Source: Lyngbya sp. PCC 8106
GTDB lineage: Bacteria > Cyanobacteriota > Cyanobacteriia > Cyanobacteriales > Microcoleaceae
Assembly: GCF_000169095.1 (NCBI RefSeq)
Contig: NZ_AAVU01000002.1
Span: 234,133 to 298,132, forward strand
Reading direction: 5' to 3'
DNA length: 64,000 nt
Under the pieces are notes generated by a model. The model was not told the DNA's origin and ran no database searches. It saw nothing but the letters and a program-made list of their open reading frames with translations. Within the stretch, counting starts at the first letter, position 1, and each line of letters opens with the position of its first letter. Position numbers and translations under genes: made by a program. This document shows, piece after piece, positions 16,468-24,989 of this stretch.

Positions 16468-17544
16468 ATGCTTAAACTCAAACAAGTTAAATCCTTCTTT
16501 CTCCAAACCTTAATTATCACCACAATCACGTTAATTTTATCAGAAATTACCTTTAGAATTTACCACAAAATTAACCCAACCTTCCTCTTTACAGATCGTT
16601 CCTACAACCGTTGGCGAGGAAAACCTAATTCTCAGGATTTTGACTTTACCTTAAATTCCAAAGGATTTAAAGATGTCGAATTTACAACCGAAAAACCCGA
16701 CGGAGTTTATCGAATTATTGGAATTGGGGATTCTTTCAGCTTTGGAATTGTTCCCTATCAATACAATTATCTCACAGTATTAGAAGAAAAACTTAATCAA
16801 AATAATCAAAAAATTGAATTGATTAATATGGGAATTCCCGGAATGGGGCCAAAAGATTATTTATCGTTGTTAGTCAATGAAGGGTTAGAAGTTCAACCGG
16901 ATATGGTGTTACTTTCCTTTTATATTGGCAATGATTTTATGGATAATCAATTCAAAGCAAAAGAACGACAAGGGGATAAATTTTATGTGATTTCTTTTGT
17001 GCGATCGCTGATTAAACTTCAAACCCAATACGAAGGCTTAGTTTTTAATCCCAGTAATAGTTTAACATACGTTGACGATGCACCAACCCACAATGATGAG
17101 TTTTACCTCAATGATACCAAAAATAAAAGTAATATGTTCGTTAAAAATCCAGCAGATGACATCTTTGAGGGATATGTAAAAGATGCGGTGAGTGATATTC
17201 TCAAAATCCAGGAAATCTGCGACTATCGCAATATTAAGTTAGTGGTTGTGATTATTCCTGATGAAGTTCAAGTTAATCAAGAATTGCAATCAAAAATAGT
17301 CAAAATGTTTGATTCAGATGATCCTGATAAGTTAGATTTTCGACTTCCTAACCGAATGTTACAGGAAACGTTTCAAGAAAACAATATTGAATACATTGAT
17401 TTGATGGATGAGTTTGTTGCGGCATCTTCTCAAACCCAACTCTACAAACCCAACGATACTCACTGGAATATTGCGGGAAATCAACTCGCCGCAGAAGTTT
17501 TATTTCAAAATATATTAGAAAAATACCCCAATCAATTAAAATAA
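16468..17544 (+). CDS. Membrane-anchored SGNH/GDSL-like hydrolase, copy 2
   Basis: A 358-residue paralogue of the preceding gene with the same layout: N-terminal membrane anchor (FFLQTLIITTITLILSEI, about 10-28), GIGDSFSFGIVPYQ (block I), NMGIPGMGPKDY (block II), LSFYIGNDFMDNQ (block III) and DTHWNIAGNQLAAEVL (block V with catalytic His and the D/T-x-H pattern). All four SGNH residues are present, so it could be catalytic. It faces the histidine kinase gene convergently. The close spacing to copy 1 implies one transcript. Confidence 0.82.
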   Translation: MLKLKQVKSFFLQTLIITTITLILSEITFRIYHKINPTFLFTDRSYNRWRGKPNSQDFDFTLNSKGFKDVEFTTEKPDGVYRIIGIGDSFSFGIVPYQYNYLTVLEEKLNQNNQKIELINMGIPGMGPKDYLSLLVNEGLEVQPDMVLLSFYIGNDFMDNQFKAKERQGDKFYVISFVRSLIKLQTQYEGLVFNPSNSLTYVDDAPTHNDEFYLNDTKNKSNMFVKNPADDIFEGYVKDAVSDILKIQEICDYRNIKLVVVIIPDEVQVNQELQSKIVKMFDSDDPDKLDFRLPNRMLQETFQENNIEYIDLMDEFVAASSQTQLYKPNDTHWNIAGNQLAAEVLFQNILEKYPNQLK

Positions 17545-17614
17545 TTTGGTATCATTTCACTAAAATAGACGGTTTGATGTGTCAATTGTTGTTCCTCAAA
17601 CCTTGAAGACAAAA

Positions 17615-18814
17615 TTAGTTATTTTCTGGAATAAAAGGTAATGTAACTGTAAAAATAGATCCTTCTCCTACTGTTGATTTTACCTGAACTTCTCCTTGAA
17701 ATAATCTCACAATTCTACTCACAATTGCCAGTCCTAAGCCTACACTTTCTAGAGGATTTTTAATAGGATCAACTTGAAAATAGGATGCAAAAATATTAAC
17801 TTTATTTTCTTCAGAAATCCCAATTCCTGTATCGGAAACTATGATAGACCATTCTTGCTGATTAAGTTGCTGACAAATTACTTTAATATTTCCTTTTTTT
17901 GTATACTTAATAGCATTACTAACTAAATTACTAACCAGTTGTTGGATACGAAGTGGATCAGTAAGAACTTGTAAGGGAGCAAGTTTAATATCTATAAAAA
18001 TTTCAAGTTTTTTAGCTTGAGCTTGGGGTTGTAATCCTTCTTCTACGATTTCTTGAATCAAAGAACCCACATTAGTTCTTTCTAAGTTAAGTTGCATACC
18101 ACCCTGATCATAACGAGAGATTTCTAACGCATCATTAATAATCTTTAAAAGCAGTCGTCCATTCCGAAGTACCCGTTCAATTGAATCTAGGTTAGTGGCT
18201 GTAACTTTATCTTGAGACTTTAAGCGTTTTTGTTGTTCTCGAATTAATAAATCAGAATAACCAATAATTGAATTCAGAGGTGTTTTAAGTTCGTGAGCCA
18301 GGTAAGCAAGGTTATCTTTTTGTACTTGAAGAAGGCGAGTTAGCTCTTGATTTGTTAATGTTAATTGACCTTGCATTTGTTTGAGTTCATTGAGCCTGGC
18401 ATCAATATAACTTTCTATGCTATTGACAATTATTGTATCTAAAACACCATCTAGAATTTTAATAGCTTGTAGTACCTCATCAACTGAACCTGTGCGGAAA
18501 TCTGGATGTAAAACATCTAAAATAATCATTCTTAGGAGGCGATATTCTCGCATGATTTCTGCTGTATCATATCCCTGTTCAGCTCGTACAAATCCATGAT
18601 GTAAACTCTTTTCTTCTAGTTGCTCATAATCACCACATTGTTGTCGTGAAAGTAGCTTTGCAACTTCAGCAAGAACCTCGGGTAGACTATTCTTGACCGC
18701 TTGATATGCAAGCTGTTTAGCACTATCTATTTCTCCATCGTGATGAACAGCTTTTACCCATCGCTCAACAATCAGTTCTAACTGGTTTGATAAACTTTGC
18801 CCCAGATCTTTCAT
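17615..18814 (-). CDS. Sensor histidine kinase with RsbRD-type N-terminal domain
   Basis: A 399-residue soluble histidine kinase without membrane segments. The N-terminal helical domain (about 1-140; ERWVKAVHHD, EYRLLRMIILDVL) resembles the RsbRD N-terminal domain, a globin-like sensor of stressosome proteins. HisKA follows with AHELKTPLNSIIGYSDLL (phospho-acceptor His at about 175). The ATPase domain is complete: NLVSNAIKYTKKG (N box), VSDTGIGISEEN (G1), and ESVGLGLAIVSRIV (G2). No response regulator is adjacent. It is the last gene of the long minus-strand SGNH/carbamoyltransferase run, which suggests, without proof, that it could regulate it. Confidence 0.88.
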   Translation of the reverse strand: MKDLGQSLSNQLELIVERWVKAVHHDGEIDSAKQLAYQAVKNSLPEVLAEVAKLLSRQQCGDYEQLEEKSLHHGFVRAEQGYDTAEIMREYRLLRMIILDVLHPDFRTGSVDEVLQAIKILDGVLDTIIVNSIESYIDARLNELKQMQGQLTLTNQELTRLLQVQKDNLAYLAHELKTPLNSIIGYSDLLIREQQKRLKSQDKVTATNLDSIERVLRNGRLLLKIINDALEISRYDQGGMQLNLERTNVGSLIQEIVEEGLQPQAQAKKLEIFIDIKLAPLQVLTDPLRIQQLVSNLVSNAIKYTKKGNIKVICQQLNQQEWSIIVSDTGIGISEENKVNIFASYFQVDPIKNPLESVGLGLAIVSRIVRLFQGEVQVKSTVGEGSIFTVTLPFIPENN

Positions 18815-18894
18815 CTCAAATAATAATATATTCAGTATATATCAAATGTTAACACAAAGATAAGTGGAATATATTTTTGAATTTGTTTATCTTA

Positions 18895-20232
18895 TTAATT
18901 TTGGGTTTTATTCTCAAAAGATTTATCCGTTAACGTCTCCACAATTGAACGTCCAATATAAGTTGAAAAAATCTCCTCGCCCCTGGCATTATAGTGACAG
19001 CAGTTATCTCCATAAACAGGTTCATCGACCTGATCAAAAATATTTAGAGCATTAAAAATATTAACATTATTTGCTTTCAACTCATCAATTTGTTCAATTA
19101 ACAAAGGATAGCCAATTTTTACTCCTTTATCGTAGGGACTCGCCTCACTGAAAGCAATTTTCTTTTCAGCTTCACTAAATTTTCGATTCGTTTTCCAATA
19201 CTGATTAGGTTGAAAAAAGTGAAAATAGGGAATATTGTTAGCGGCTGCAACTTGGTGCATTAATATAGAGGTTTTCGCCCAATAATCAGCCACCTGTTCA
19301 AAAAATACAGCATCCGGTAAAACAGAATCTTGATTATAAAAGAAAATCACACTTTCTTGATCTTCATCTAGGGGTTTATTTCTATATCTCTCAAATCTTT
19401 GGAGATTTTCTCGATAGTTTTTAACTAATGTTTGAACATAAACTGACATGATGGCATTACAGGATGCAAGTTTACAGTCTTGTAATGTTTCAAGGTTATC
19501 ACTTAACTGTTCTTTATTTTCTTTGATTTCTAGCAGCGTTCTTAGGGCTTTATCAGATAAACTATTATTTGCAAGTCCGGTTAAAGGTTCGATATGAGCG
19601 GGACTCGGCATGGCTAAATCGAGTTGGCGTTGATTGTTAAGATTCGACAAAGCTACTTCATTAAAACCATCAATATTAATAATCAAATCAAACTTTTGAC
19701 CCCGAGCCAACATATAGTTTAAAATTAATAATTGTTGGGGTTGTTTATATCCACCAATTGCAAAAGATAAAATAATAATTTCTTTGTCTTTGTATTCGGG
19801 GACTTGCTGAAGTATTCTTTCTAAAAGCTTACTTTTGACCTCATAAATTGAGTAGTTAGAAGCAACAGAACCTCCAAAAACTCCAACAATAACTTGATTG
19901 TCATTTGTTTTTTGGAAGGGATAATCATAGGGAGTAATAAACCCATAATTATTATACTTAAAACCCGGTCGAAAATCGGGGCCAGGTTTTTGAACGAACC
20001 CAAAAAAAGGATGTAAACGTTCAACAATCGATTCTCCTCCGACTCGAACTCCTTCTAAATTAATCCCCAAATCTTGATAATTTTCTGACTTTTCACGGGT
20101 ATAAAAAAACTGTTTATTTCTAATCAAGTAGAACGCTAAAGAACCCAGTTCGAGAAATACAAATAAAAGCACTAGGTTAATAACTGTTAGCTTGAATCCT
20201 TCTTGAATAAATTTAACGTTAAATTTTTTCAT
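18895..20232 (-). CDS. SGNH-fold membrane protein, subtype B, copy 1
   Basis: A 445-residue protein with one N-terminal membrane segment (about 14-37) and a divergent SGNH-like domain. Block I reads VFGGSVASNYS (GGS instead of GDS), block II resembles FAIGGYKQPQQLL, block III NIDGFNEVALS supplies the Asn, and CCHYNARGEEIF supplies the His. The paired Cys just before that His (DNCCHYN) is unusual. It is clearly paralogous to the next gene upstream (20288-21625). Enzyme activity is plausible but unproven, and the substrate is unknown. Confidence 0.72.
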   Translation of the reverse strand: MKKFNVKFIQEGFKLTVINLVLLFVFLELGSLAFYLIRNKQFFYTREKSENYQDLGINLEGVRVGGESIVERLHPFFGFVQKPGPDFRPGFKYNNYGFITPYDYPFQKTNDNQVIVGVFGGSVASNYSIYEVKSKLLERILQQVPEYKDKEIIILSFAIGGYKQPQQLLILNYMLARGQKFDLIINIDGFNEVALSNLNNQRQLDLAMPSPAHIEPLTGLANNSLSDKALRTLLEIKENKEQLSDNLETLQDCKLASCNAIMSVYVQTLVKNYRENLQRFERYRNKPLDEDQESVIFFYNQDSVLPDAVFFEQVADYWAKTSILMHQVAAANNIPYFHFFQPNQYWKTNRKFSEAEKKIAFSEASPYDKGVKIGYPLLIEQIDELKANNVNIFNALNIFDQVDEPVYGDNCCHYNARGEEIFSTYIGRSIVETLTDKSFENKTQN

Positions 20233-20287
20233 TGTTTATCTTTTTTTGGGTAATATTTAGAGATCATCAAAACTGAGCCGAGATTTT

Positions 20288-21625
20288 TTAGGGATGAAAA
20301 GTTCTTATAATTGACTGAGCGACATAATCAGTTAGGATATCCTGTCCAAGTTGATTGTAATGACAACAACTATCTCGATAAACCGTTTCGGAAGTCTCAT
20401 CTAAAATTTTAACAGCATTGAATAGGTTTATACCATATTTTTGCATTTGTTCAGCTTTTGAAATCAAAACTGGATAGCTCTTTCGAGCAGCTTGATGATA
20501 GGGACTCTCCCAAATCATTTGCTTTTCTGCTGATGAAAAAGTCCGTTCAGTTGGGTAATGTTGATTAGGTTGAATCACATGAAAATAGGGAATCTGACGC
20601 ATTGAAAGTAAATGAGACATCATCAGAGAAGATTCAAACCAGTTATTGACGGCTTGATTAACCGCAACTTCATCTTCTAAAGCTTCTGATTTTTTAGATA
20701 ACGCAATTAGACTTTTTTCAGAATGAATTGCTGTGGATTGCTTCTGGATTTGATGGCGATCAAAATCGCTGACTTGCTGCTGATAAGTTTTAGATAAATA
20801 TTTTATTTTTAGCTGATTTATTGCATAACACCAAGCAAGTTGACATTGATTTAATTGTTTGTTTACCTGTGTTAGTTTTTGTTTGGTTTTGATCATTTCT
20901 CCCATTGAAATAATCGCCGATAAATCCGCATTTACTAAACTCATTAACGGTTGAAAATGTTGAAAACTTGGCATTGTCAAATCTAGTTTAGCCTGGTTAT
21001 TTAAAGGAGATAACGCCAGTTCATTAAAACCATCAATATTAATCACTAAATCAAACTCTTGACCCAGAGACAAAAAATAACTTAAAATCAACAGTTGTTG
21101 GGGTTGTTTGTATCCACCATTCGCAAAGTTCAAAACAATAATTTCTTTGTCCTCAAACTGCGGTAAAGATTGGAGTTTCTGAATCAAAGTTCGAGGATGA
21201 GAAGGATCAATAATTTCATTGACACTAAAATCACTCGCAACTGACCCTCCAAAAATACCAATAATAACTTGATTAGAATGAGTCTTTGTATAAGGATAAT
21301 CATAAGGCGAGAAAAATCCGTAATTATTCACTTTTAAGCCGGAAAGTTCATGGTTATAGACTCCCGGTTTCAGAACATAACCAAAAAAGGGATGAAAGCG
21401 AACAAGAATAGATTCATTGTTTAATGTTTTTTGAGATAATTTTGTAAAAATCAAAGATTCTTGATTGGGTTTAACTAATTTTTGGGGTAAATAAATAATG
21501 CGTTTTTCAGTAATCCAAAGAAATACAAATAATACGGCTTCTGTTAAAAAAAACAACATAACTAAGTTAACAAACCCCACAGTTAGCCAAGGTTTTATTT
21601 GTTTGATAACGGGTAATTTTTTCAT
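20288..21625 (-). CDS. SGNH-fold membrane protein, subtype B, copy 2
   Basis: Also 445 residues and aligned along its whole length with the previous protein: N-terminal membrane segment (about 15-38), IGIFGGSVASDFS, NFANGGYKQPQQLL, NIDGFNELALSPLNN and DSCCHYNQLGQDIL. The shared insert about 200 residues after block III (helical, Gln- and Lys-rich) distinguishes subtype B from the four other SGNH proteins of the region. The two genes are 55 bases apart, in one orientation, evidently a tandem duplication that has since diverged. Confidence 0.72.
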   Translation of the reverse strand: MKKLPVIKQIKPWLTVGFVNLVMLFFLTEAVLFVFLWITEKRIIYLPQKLVKPNQESLIFTKLSQKTLNNESILVRFHPFFGYVLKPGVYNHELSGLKVNNYGFFSPYDYPYTKTHSNQVIIGIFGGSVASDFSVNEIIDPSHPRTLIQKLQSLPQFEDKEIIVLNFANGGYKQPQQLLILSYFLSLGQEFDLVINIDGFNELALSPLNNQAKLDLTMPSFQHFQPLMSLVNADLSAIISMGEMIKTKQKLTQVNKQLNQCQLAWCYAINQLKIKYLSKTYQQQVSDFDRHQIQKQSTAIHSEKSLIALSKKSEALEDEVAVNQAVNNWFESSLMMSHLLSMRQIPYFHVIQPNQHYPTERTFSSAEKQMIWESPYHQAARKSYPVLISKAEQMQKYGINLFNAVKILDETSETVYRDSCCHYNQLGQDILTDYVAQSIIRTFHP

Positions 21626-21654
21626 GCTTTGATATGATAAAAATTAATCAAAAA

Positions 21655-22890
21655 TCAGGGTGTTTTATTTTGCTTTTTTACCTGTTGCTGAGATGTAATT
21701 TGCTGACAAATTTGATTCGACATTAACTCAGCAGCAACTCGATTTCCGTCTCGATTCCAATGACCTTCACAGGGAAACGCATTCTCAAAACCATGCAAAC
21801 ACTCGCCTTTTTCTTCTGCTACTTTTTGTAGAGGTTCAGCTAATCTAAACACAGTAAAATCTTCTCGTTCACCTAACGCTTGAATACGCTTGTCGGGGTA
21901 AAATAAATCTTGAATATCGTATTTTTCCATGAACTCTTGGCGTTTATCCGGTTGGGGATGAACTTGATAAGAATCACTAATCGTAAACACCATAAAATCA
22001 ACACCTTGCTGTTTAACTTCATCCTGAATTAACGTAATTAATCCTTCTGTAATTTTCCAAGCTTCTTCCCAATTTTCATCGGGGGGTTCTTTGTAGAAAT
22101 TGATATTCGTTTGTTCGTAATCTTGTTCAAATTGACGCTGTTTTGCTGTCGCTTCCGCTTGTCGAATCAGTTGTAAAATCCGAGAATTTTCTAACAACCA
22201 ACGGGGTAAATAATCGAGTCTAGAAGTTGAATAGTAATCCCGTTCTAATTGGGTTAAATCTTGAAAAGAATTATCAATCACCCATTCGCCATTTTCTAAG
22301 GTAAAGTAAGGACGAAAATGATCATGTTCTAAAGGTTTATAATTATTACGGATATCATTGCCTGGATAAAAACCTAACAAGACTAAATCCGGCGAAAATT
22401 GCCAAACATGATGGCGTAATGTCATCAATTCTTGGGCGGTACCATAACCCTGAACTCCAAAATTTAAAACCTCAACATTCTTCCCATTTAACACCGAACA
22501 TTCAGCTAATTTGTCTTCCATAATTGCTGCTGCGGTATATTCTAACGGAACATGAATTGCTTCAACAAATGAGTCTCCTAAAAACGCAATTCGATAGGTA
22601 TTTTCAGGCTTATTCACAGTTCGTTCTTGATCACGCATTCCGCTACTATTCATCTGAACTCCGGTTCTTTCCCCTTCCCCCGCCCAAACCGTCACCGCAT
22701 TCGCCCGAGGCGCCCAACCGCGATCGGGATCATCAACTCGATAAGCGAGGGTTTCTGACTCAGGATCGGGCGGTAATGGTGCCTCAATTCCCGCTACCCG
22801 TAAACCGATTTCACCGATAAAAATTGCCAAGATAAAACTTCCACAAACTAAGCCTAAATTAATGATTAAAGGTTTAAGGTTCTTGGTCAT
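21655..22890 (-). CDS. SGNH/GDSL-like hydrolase, subtype A
   Basis: The start is the ATG at 22890 (MTKNLKPLIINLGLV), with AGGTG eight bases upstream and an ATGA overlap with the stop of the preceding gene. The longer frame begins upstream inside that gene and is not needed. A membrane anchor (about 5-30) precedes IAFLGDSFVEAIHV (block I), FGVQGYGTAQELM (block II), GFYPGNDIRNN (block III) and CEGHWNRDGNRVAAEL (block V). Two Cys near the end probably form a disulfide (CLHGFENAFPCEGHW). All catalytic residues are present. Translation is probably coupled to the upstream paralogue. Confidence 0.82.
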   Translation of the reverse strand: MTKNLKPLIINLGLVCGSFILAIFIGEIGLRVAGIEAPLPPDPESETLAYRVDDPDRGWAPRANAVTVWAGEGERTGVQMNSSGMRDQERTVNKPENTYRIAFLGDSFVEAIHVPLEYTAAAIMEDKLAECSVLNGKNVEVLNFGVQGYGTAQELMTLRHHVWQFSPDLVLLGFYPGNDIRNNYKPLEHDHFRPYFTLENGEWVIDNSFQDLTQLERDYYSTSRLDYLPRWLLENSRILQLIRQAEATAKQRQFEQDYEQTNINFYKEPPDENWEEAWKITEGLITLIQDEVKQQGVDFMVFTISDSYQVHPQPDKRQEFMEKYDIQDLFYPDKRIQALGEREDFTVFRLAEPLQKVAEEKGECLHGFENAFPCEGHWNRDGNRVAAELMSNQICQQITSQQQVKKQNKTP

Positions 22891-24095
22891 TTTTTCACCT
22901 GTTGACATAACTGATTTGCAATTAATTTTCCGGCAAATTGATGTCCGTCTGGGTTCCAATGTCCCGCACAAGGAACTGCTTTTTCAAATCCATGTAAACA
23001 GACTTGATTTTCTTCTGAATAGGTTTGAAACGGTTCAGCTAAGTTTAAGACGGGAAAACCTTCGCGATCGCTCAATTTTTGGAGTCGTTTATCAGGGTAA
23101 AATAGATCTTCAATTTGATAAGTATCCATAAACGATTGACGAAAAGCTGGATTCGGATGAACTTGCATCGGATCAGCAATAGTTACTAATAAAAATTCGG
23201 CATTTTTTTGTTGAACTTCCTGATTCATTAGAGTGATTAAATCTTCAGTAATATTCCAAGCTTCTTGCCAAACTGGATCGGTGGGTTCTCGAAAGTTTTT
23301 AGCATTAAGTTTGTTTAAATGTTGAAGTAAATTTTTTTGCTTTAAATCTCGTTCGGCTTTTTTAGCAACTTGTAAAATTCTCGAATGATTAACCAACCCG
23401 CTTGGTAGTCGATCAACAGCCGTAATCCAATAGCGATCGCTATGTTCAAGCGATAAGTTTCTAAAGGAATAATCCGGCACTAATTCCCCATCTTTATATA
23501 CAAAAAACGGTCGATAATGATTACTTTCAAGTTGTGCTGAATTATCAATTATATCATTGCCAATAAAAAAGGAAAGAATCACAATATCTGGGTTATAATC
23601 CCACACCTTTTCACGTAACATTAATAATTCTTGGGCGGTACCATAACCATCCACCCCAAAATTCATCACTTCTACTTTTTTTCCTTGCAACTCGGCACAA
23701 TTTTGTAATTCTTTTTCGATGGTAGACCAGTACGTTTGTTCAACGTCAACCTGCACCGCCAACGTAAAAGAATCCCCTAAAACAGCAATTCTAACGGTAT
23801 CTTTTCCCTTTGTTTTTGGGTAAATCTCATCTCGTAACCCCTCAATATTAATCTTAATATAAGCTTCTCCTTCCTGCCGCCACCAACCCGAAGCCCCCGG
23901 TCGATTTGTCCAGCCCAAATCAGGATGAGACATCGTATAAAAAGAAGGCGAAAAATTACCATGACCCGGTTGAGGTAACTTTTTTAACCCTTCAATTCCC
24001 GCTAAACGCAAACCAATTTCTCCAATGAATACGCCAAAAAAAACACTTCCCAGTGTTAAACCTAGATTTAATATCCAAGCCTTGCGTTTACCCAT
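22887..24095 (-). CDS. SGNH/GDSL-like hydrolase, subtype A, first of pair
   Basis: The start is the ATG at 24095 (MGKRKAWILNLGLTLG), directly behind GAGGAG. A longer frame to 24149 is less likely. A membrane anchor (about 7-30) is followed by IAVLGDSFTLAVQV, FGVDGYGTAQELL, SFFIGNDIIDNS and CAGHWNPDGHQFAGKL, the complete SGNH blocks. It is a close paralogue of the next gene, sharing the Cys pair CLHGFEKAVPCAGHW. It lies about 110 bases behind the DUF5989 gene, in line with the carbamoyltransferase trio. SGNH proteins in such neighbourhoods are thought to handle acyl groups on glycans. Confidence 0.83.
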   Translation of the reverse strand: MGKRKAWILNLGLTLGSVFFGVFIGEIGLRLAGIEGLKKLPQPGHGNFSPSFYTMSHPDLGWTNRPGASGWWRQEGEAYIKINIEGLRDEIYPKTKGKDTVRIAVLGDSFTLAVQVDVEQTYWSTIEKELQNCAELQGKKVEVMNFGVDGYGTAQELLMLREKVWDYNPDIVILSFFIGNDIIDNSAQLESNHYRPFFVYKDGELVPDYSFRNLSLEHSDRYWITAVDRLPSGLVNHSRILQVAKKAERDLKQKNLLQHLNKLNAKNFREPTDPVWQEAWNITEDLITLMNQEVQQKNAEFLLVTIADPMQVHPNPAFRQSFMDTYQIEDLFYPDKRLQKLSDREGFPVLNLAEPFQTYSEENQVCLHGFEKAVPCAGHWNPDGHQFAGKLIANQLCQQVKK

Positions 24096-24206
24096 TCTCC
24101 TCTGTTTATATTCACAAAAATAAAGCTCTGTAGAGACGTACTTTGGCACATCTCTACAAGAATACTTCTTAGTTTTTTATCGCTTCCGTCTTCAATTTGT
24201 TTAAAT

Positions 24207-24371
24207 TTAGAACAACGTATAAATAAACGGAGCGATCGCAGAACCTTGAGAGAGAACAATCAACGCCCCCAACAAAACCAAAGTAATAATCAGAGGCAAT
24301 AACCAATACTTTTTGCGTTCTTTCATAAACGCCCACAAATCTTTTAAAAAGTCTAATGTTGCTTCAAACAC
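24207..24371 (-). CDS. DUF5989 (SxtK-like) small membrane protein
   Basis: A 54-residue gene starting at the GTG overlapping the stop of the SxtJ-like gene (TAGTG). The product has a charged N-terminal half (FLKDLWAFMKERKKYW), one membrane helix (LPLIITLVLLGALIVL) and a C-terminus SAIAPFIYTLF. This matches the DUF5989 pattern, in which the ...K-E-R-K-K-W-W-L-L-P and APFIYTLF ends are conserved. The family includes SxtK of the saxitoxin cluster and is usually found beside SxtJ-like proteins and carbamoyltransferases, as here. An internal ATG at 24326 would cut off the conserved FLKDLW segment. Confidence 0.82.
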   Translation of the reverse strand: MFEATLDFLKDLWAFMKERKKYWLLPLIITLVLLGALIVLSQGSAIAPFIYTLF

Positions 24372-24781
24372 TAGAAAGGACGCTCCATACTTTCACGATT
24401 TCTAACTTGACTTCCAACCCGATAGGTTGAGATATTTGGGTTCAATCCCCGTTGCATGGCATCACTACCGAAAATTCGTTTCATCAATGCCATCGGTGTC
24501 ATCATAACGTAAAACACCATCCCCAGGATAATCCGCGTATTAATCCAGCTTAAAACCAAACCAACCCGCATCCAACCGTGATAAATCGGATCAAGGGTAC
24601 CGGGTATAATCAACGCCCACACCGCCAAAATTGACCCCAATATCCAGGGCCATAGCGGAGGAGGCCAGTGTCGAAAAACGAGAGGAAGTAGAAACCCAAA
24701 CAACCCCGCAAAAATTGCACCTGTTGTTAGTCCGAACTCTCGTAAACCTTTTTTGTCAAGCTTGGGAATATCGTGATCCAT
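24371..24781 (-). CDS. SxtJ family membrane protein
   Basis: A 136-residue protein with three or four membrane segments (about 17-37, 40-60, 68-88, 90-105). The sequence KGLREFGLTTGAIFAGLFG, then WILGSILAVWALIIPGTL, and WMRVGLVLSWINTRIILGMV-like segments are typical of SxtJ family proteins. The role is unknown. The genes co-occur with O-carbamoyltransferases and DUF5989 proteins in saxitoxin clusters and in many unrelated bacteria, which suggests a membrane partner of the carbamoyltransferase. It overlaps the DUF5989 start and lies 208 bases behind the carbamoyltransferase stop. Confidence 0.82.
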   Translation of the reverse strand: MDHDIPKLDKKGLREFGLTTGAIFAGLFGFLLPLVFRHWPPPLWPWILGSILAVWALIIPGTLDPIYHGWMRVGLVLSWINTRIILGMVFYVMMTPMALMKRIFGSDAMQRGLNPNISTYRVGSQVRNRESMERPF

Positions 24782-24837
24782 TTTTTGTTGATTGAGTGTA
24801 CAAAACTAAGCTGAAATTGTCTCATTAAGCTCCATTT

Positions 24838-24985
24838 TATCCCCCCTAGCCCCCCAATTATGCGCCCCCCTAGCCCCCCAATTCTGGGGGGAATTAGAGT
24901 TCAAAGTTCCTCTTTTTCCCCATTTACCCCCAATGTTGGGGGTCACGGGGGCGGGGTCACGGGGGCGCGGAATGATCGGGGGATT
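24838..24985. repeat. C-rich tandem repeat cluster between carbamoyltransferase and sxtJ-like genes
   Basis: This 148-base stretch contains CCCCCCTAGCCCCCCAATT twice (about 24841 and 24865), the inverted partner GGGGGGAATT, and GGGGTCACGGGGGCG twice, plus a CCCCCAATGTTGGGGG palindrome. Base composition differs sharply from the flanks. It could fold into strong hairpins or C/G tetrad structures and may reduce read-through from the carbamoyltransferase gene. Similar C-rich repeats are dispersed in some cyanobacterial genomes. Confidence 0.7.
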
Positions 24986-24989
24986 CAAA

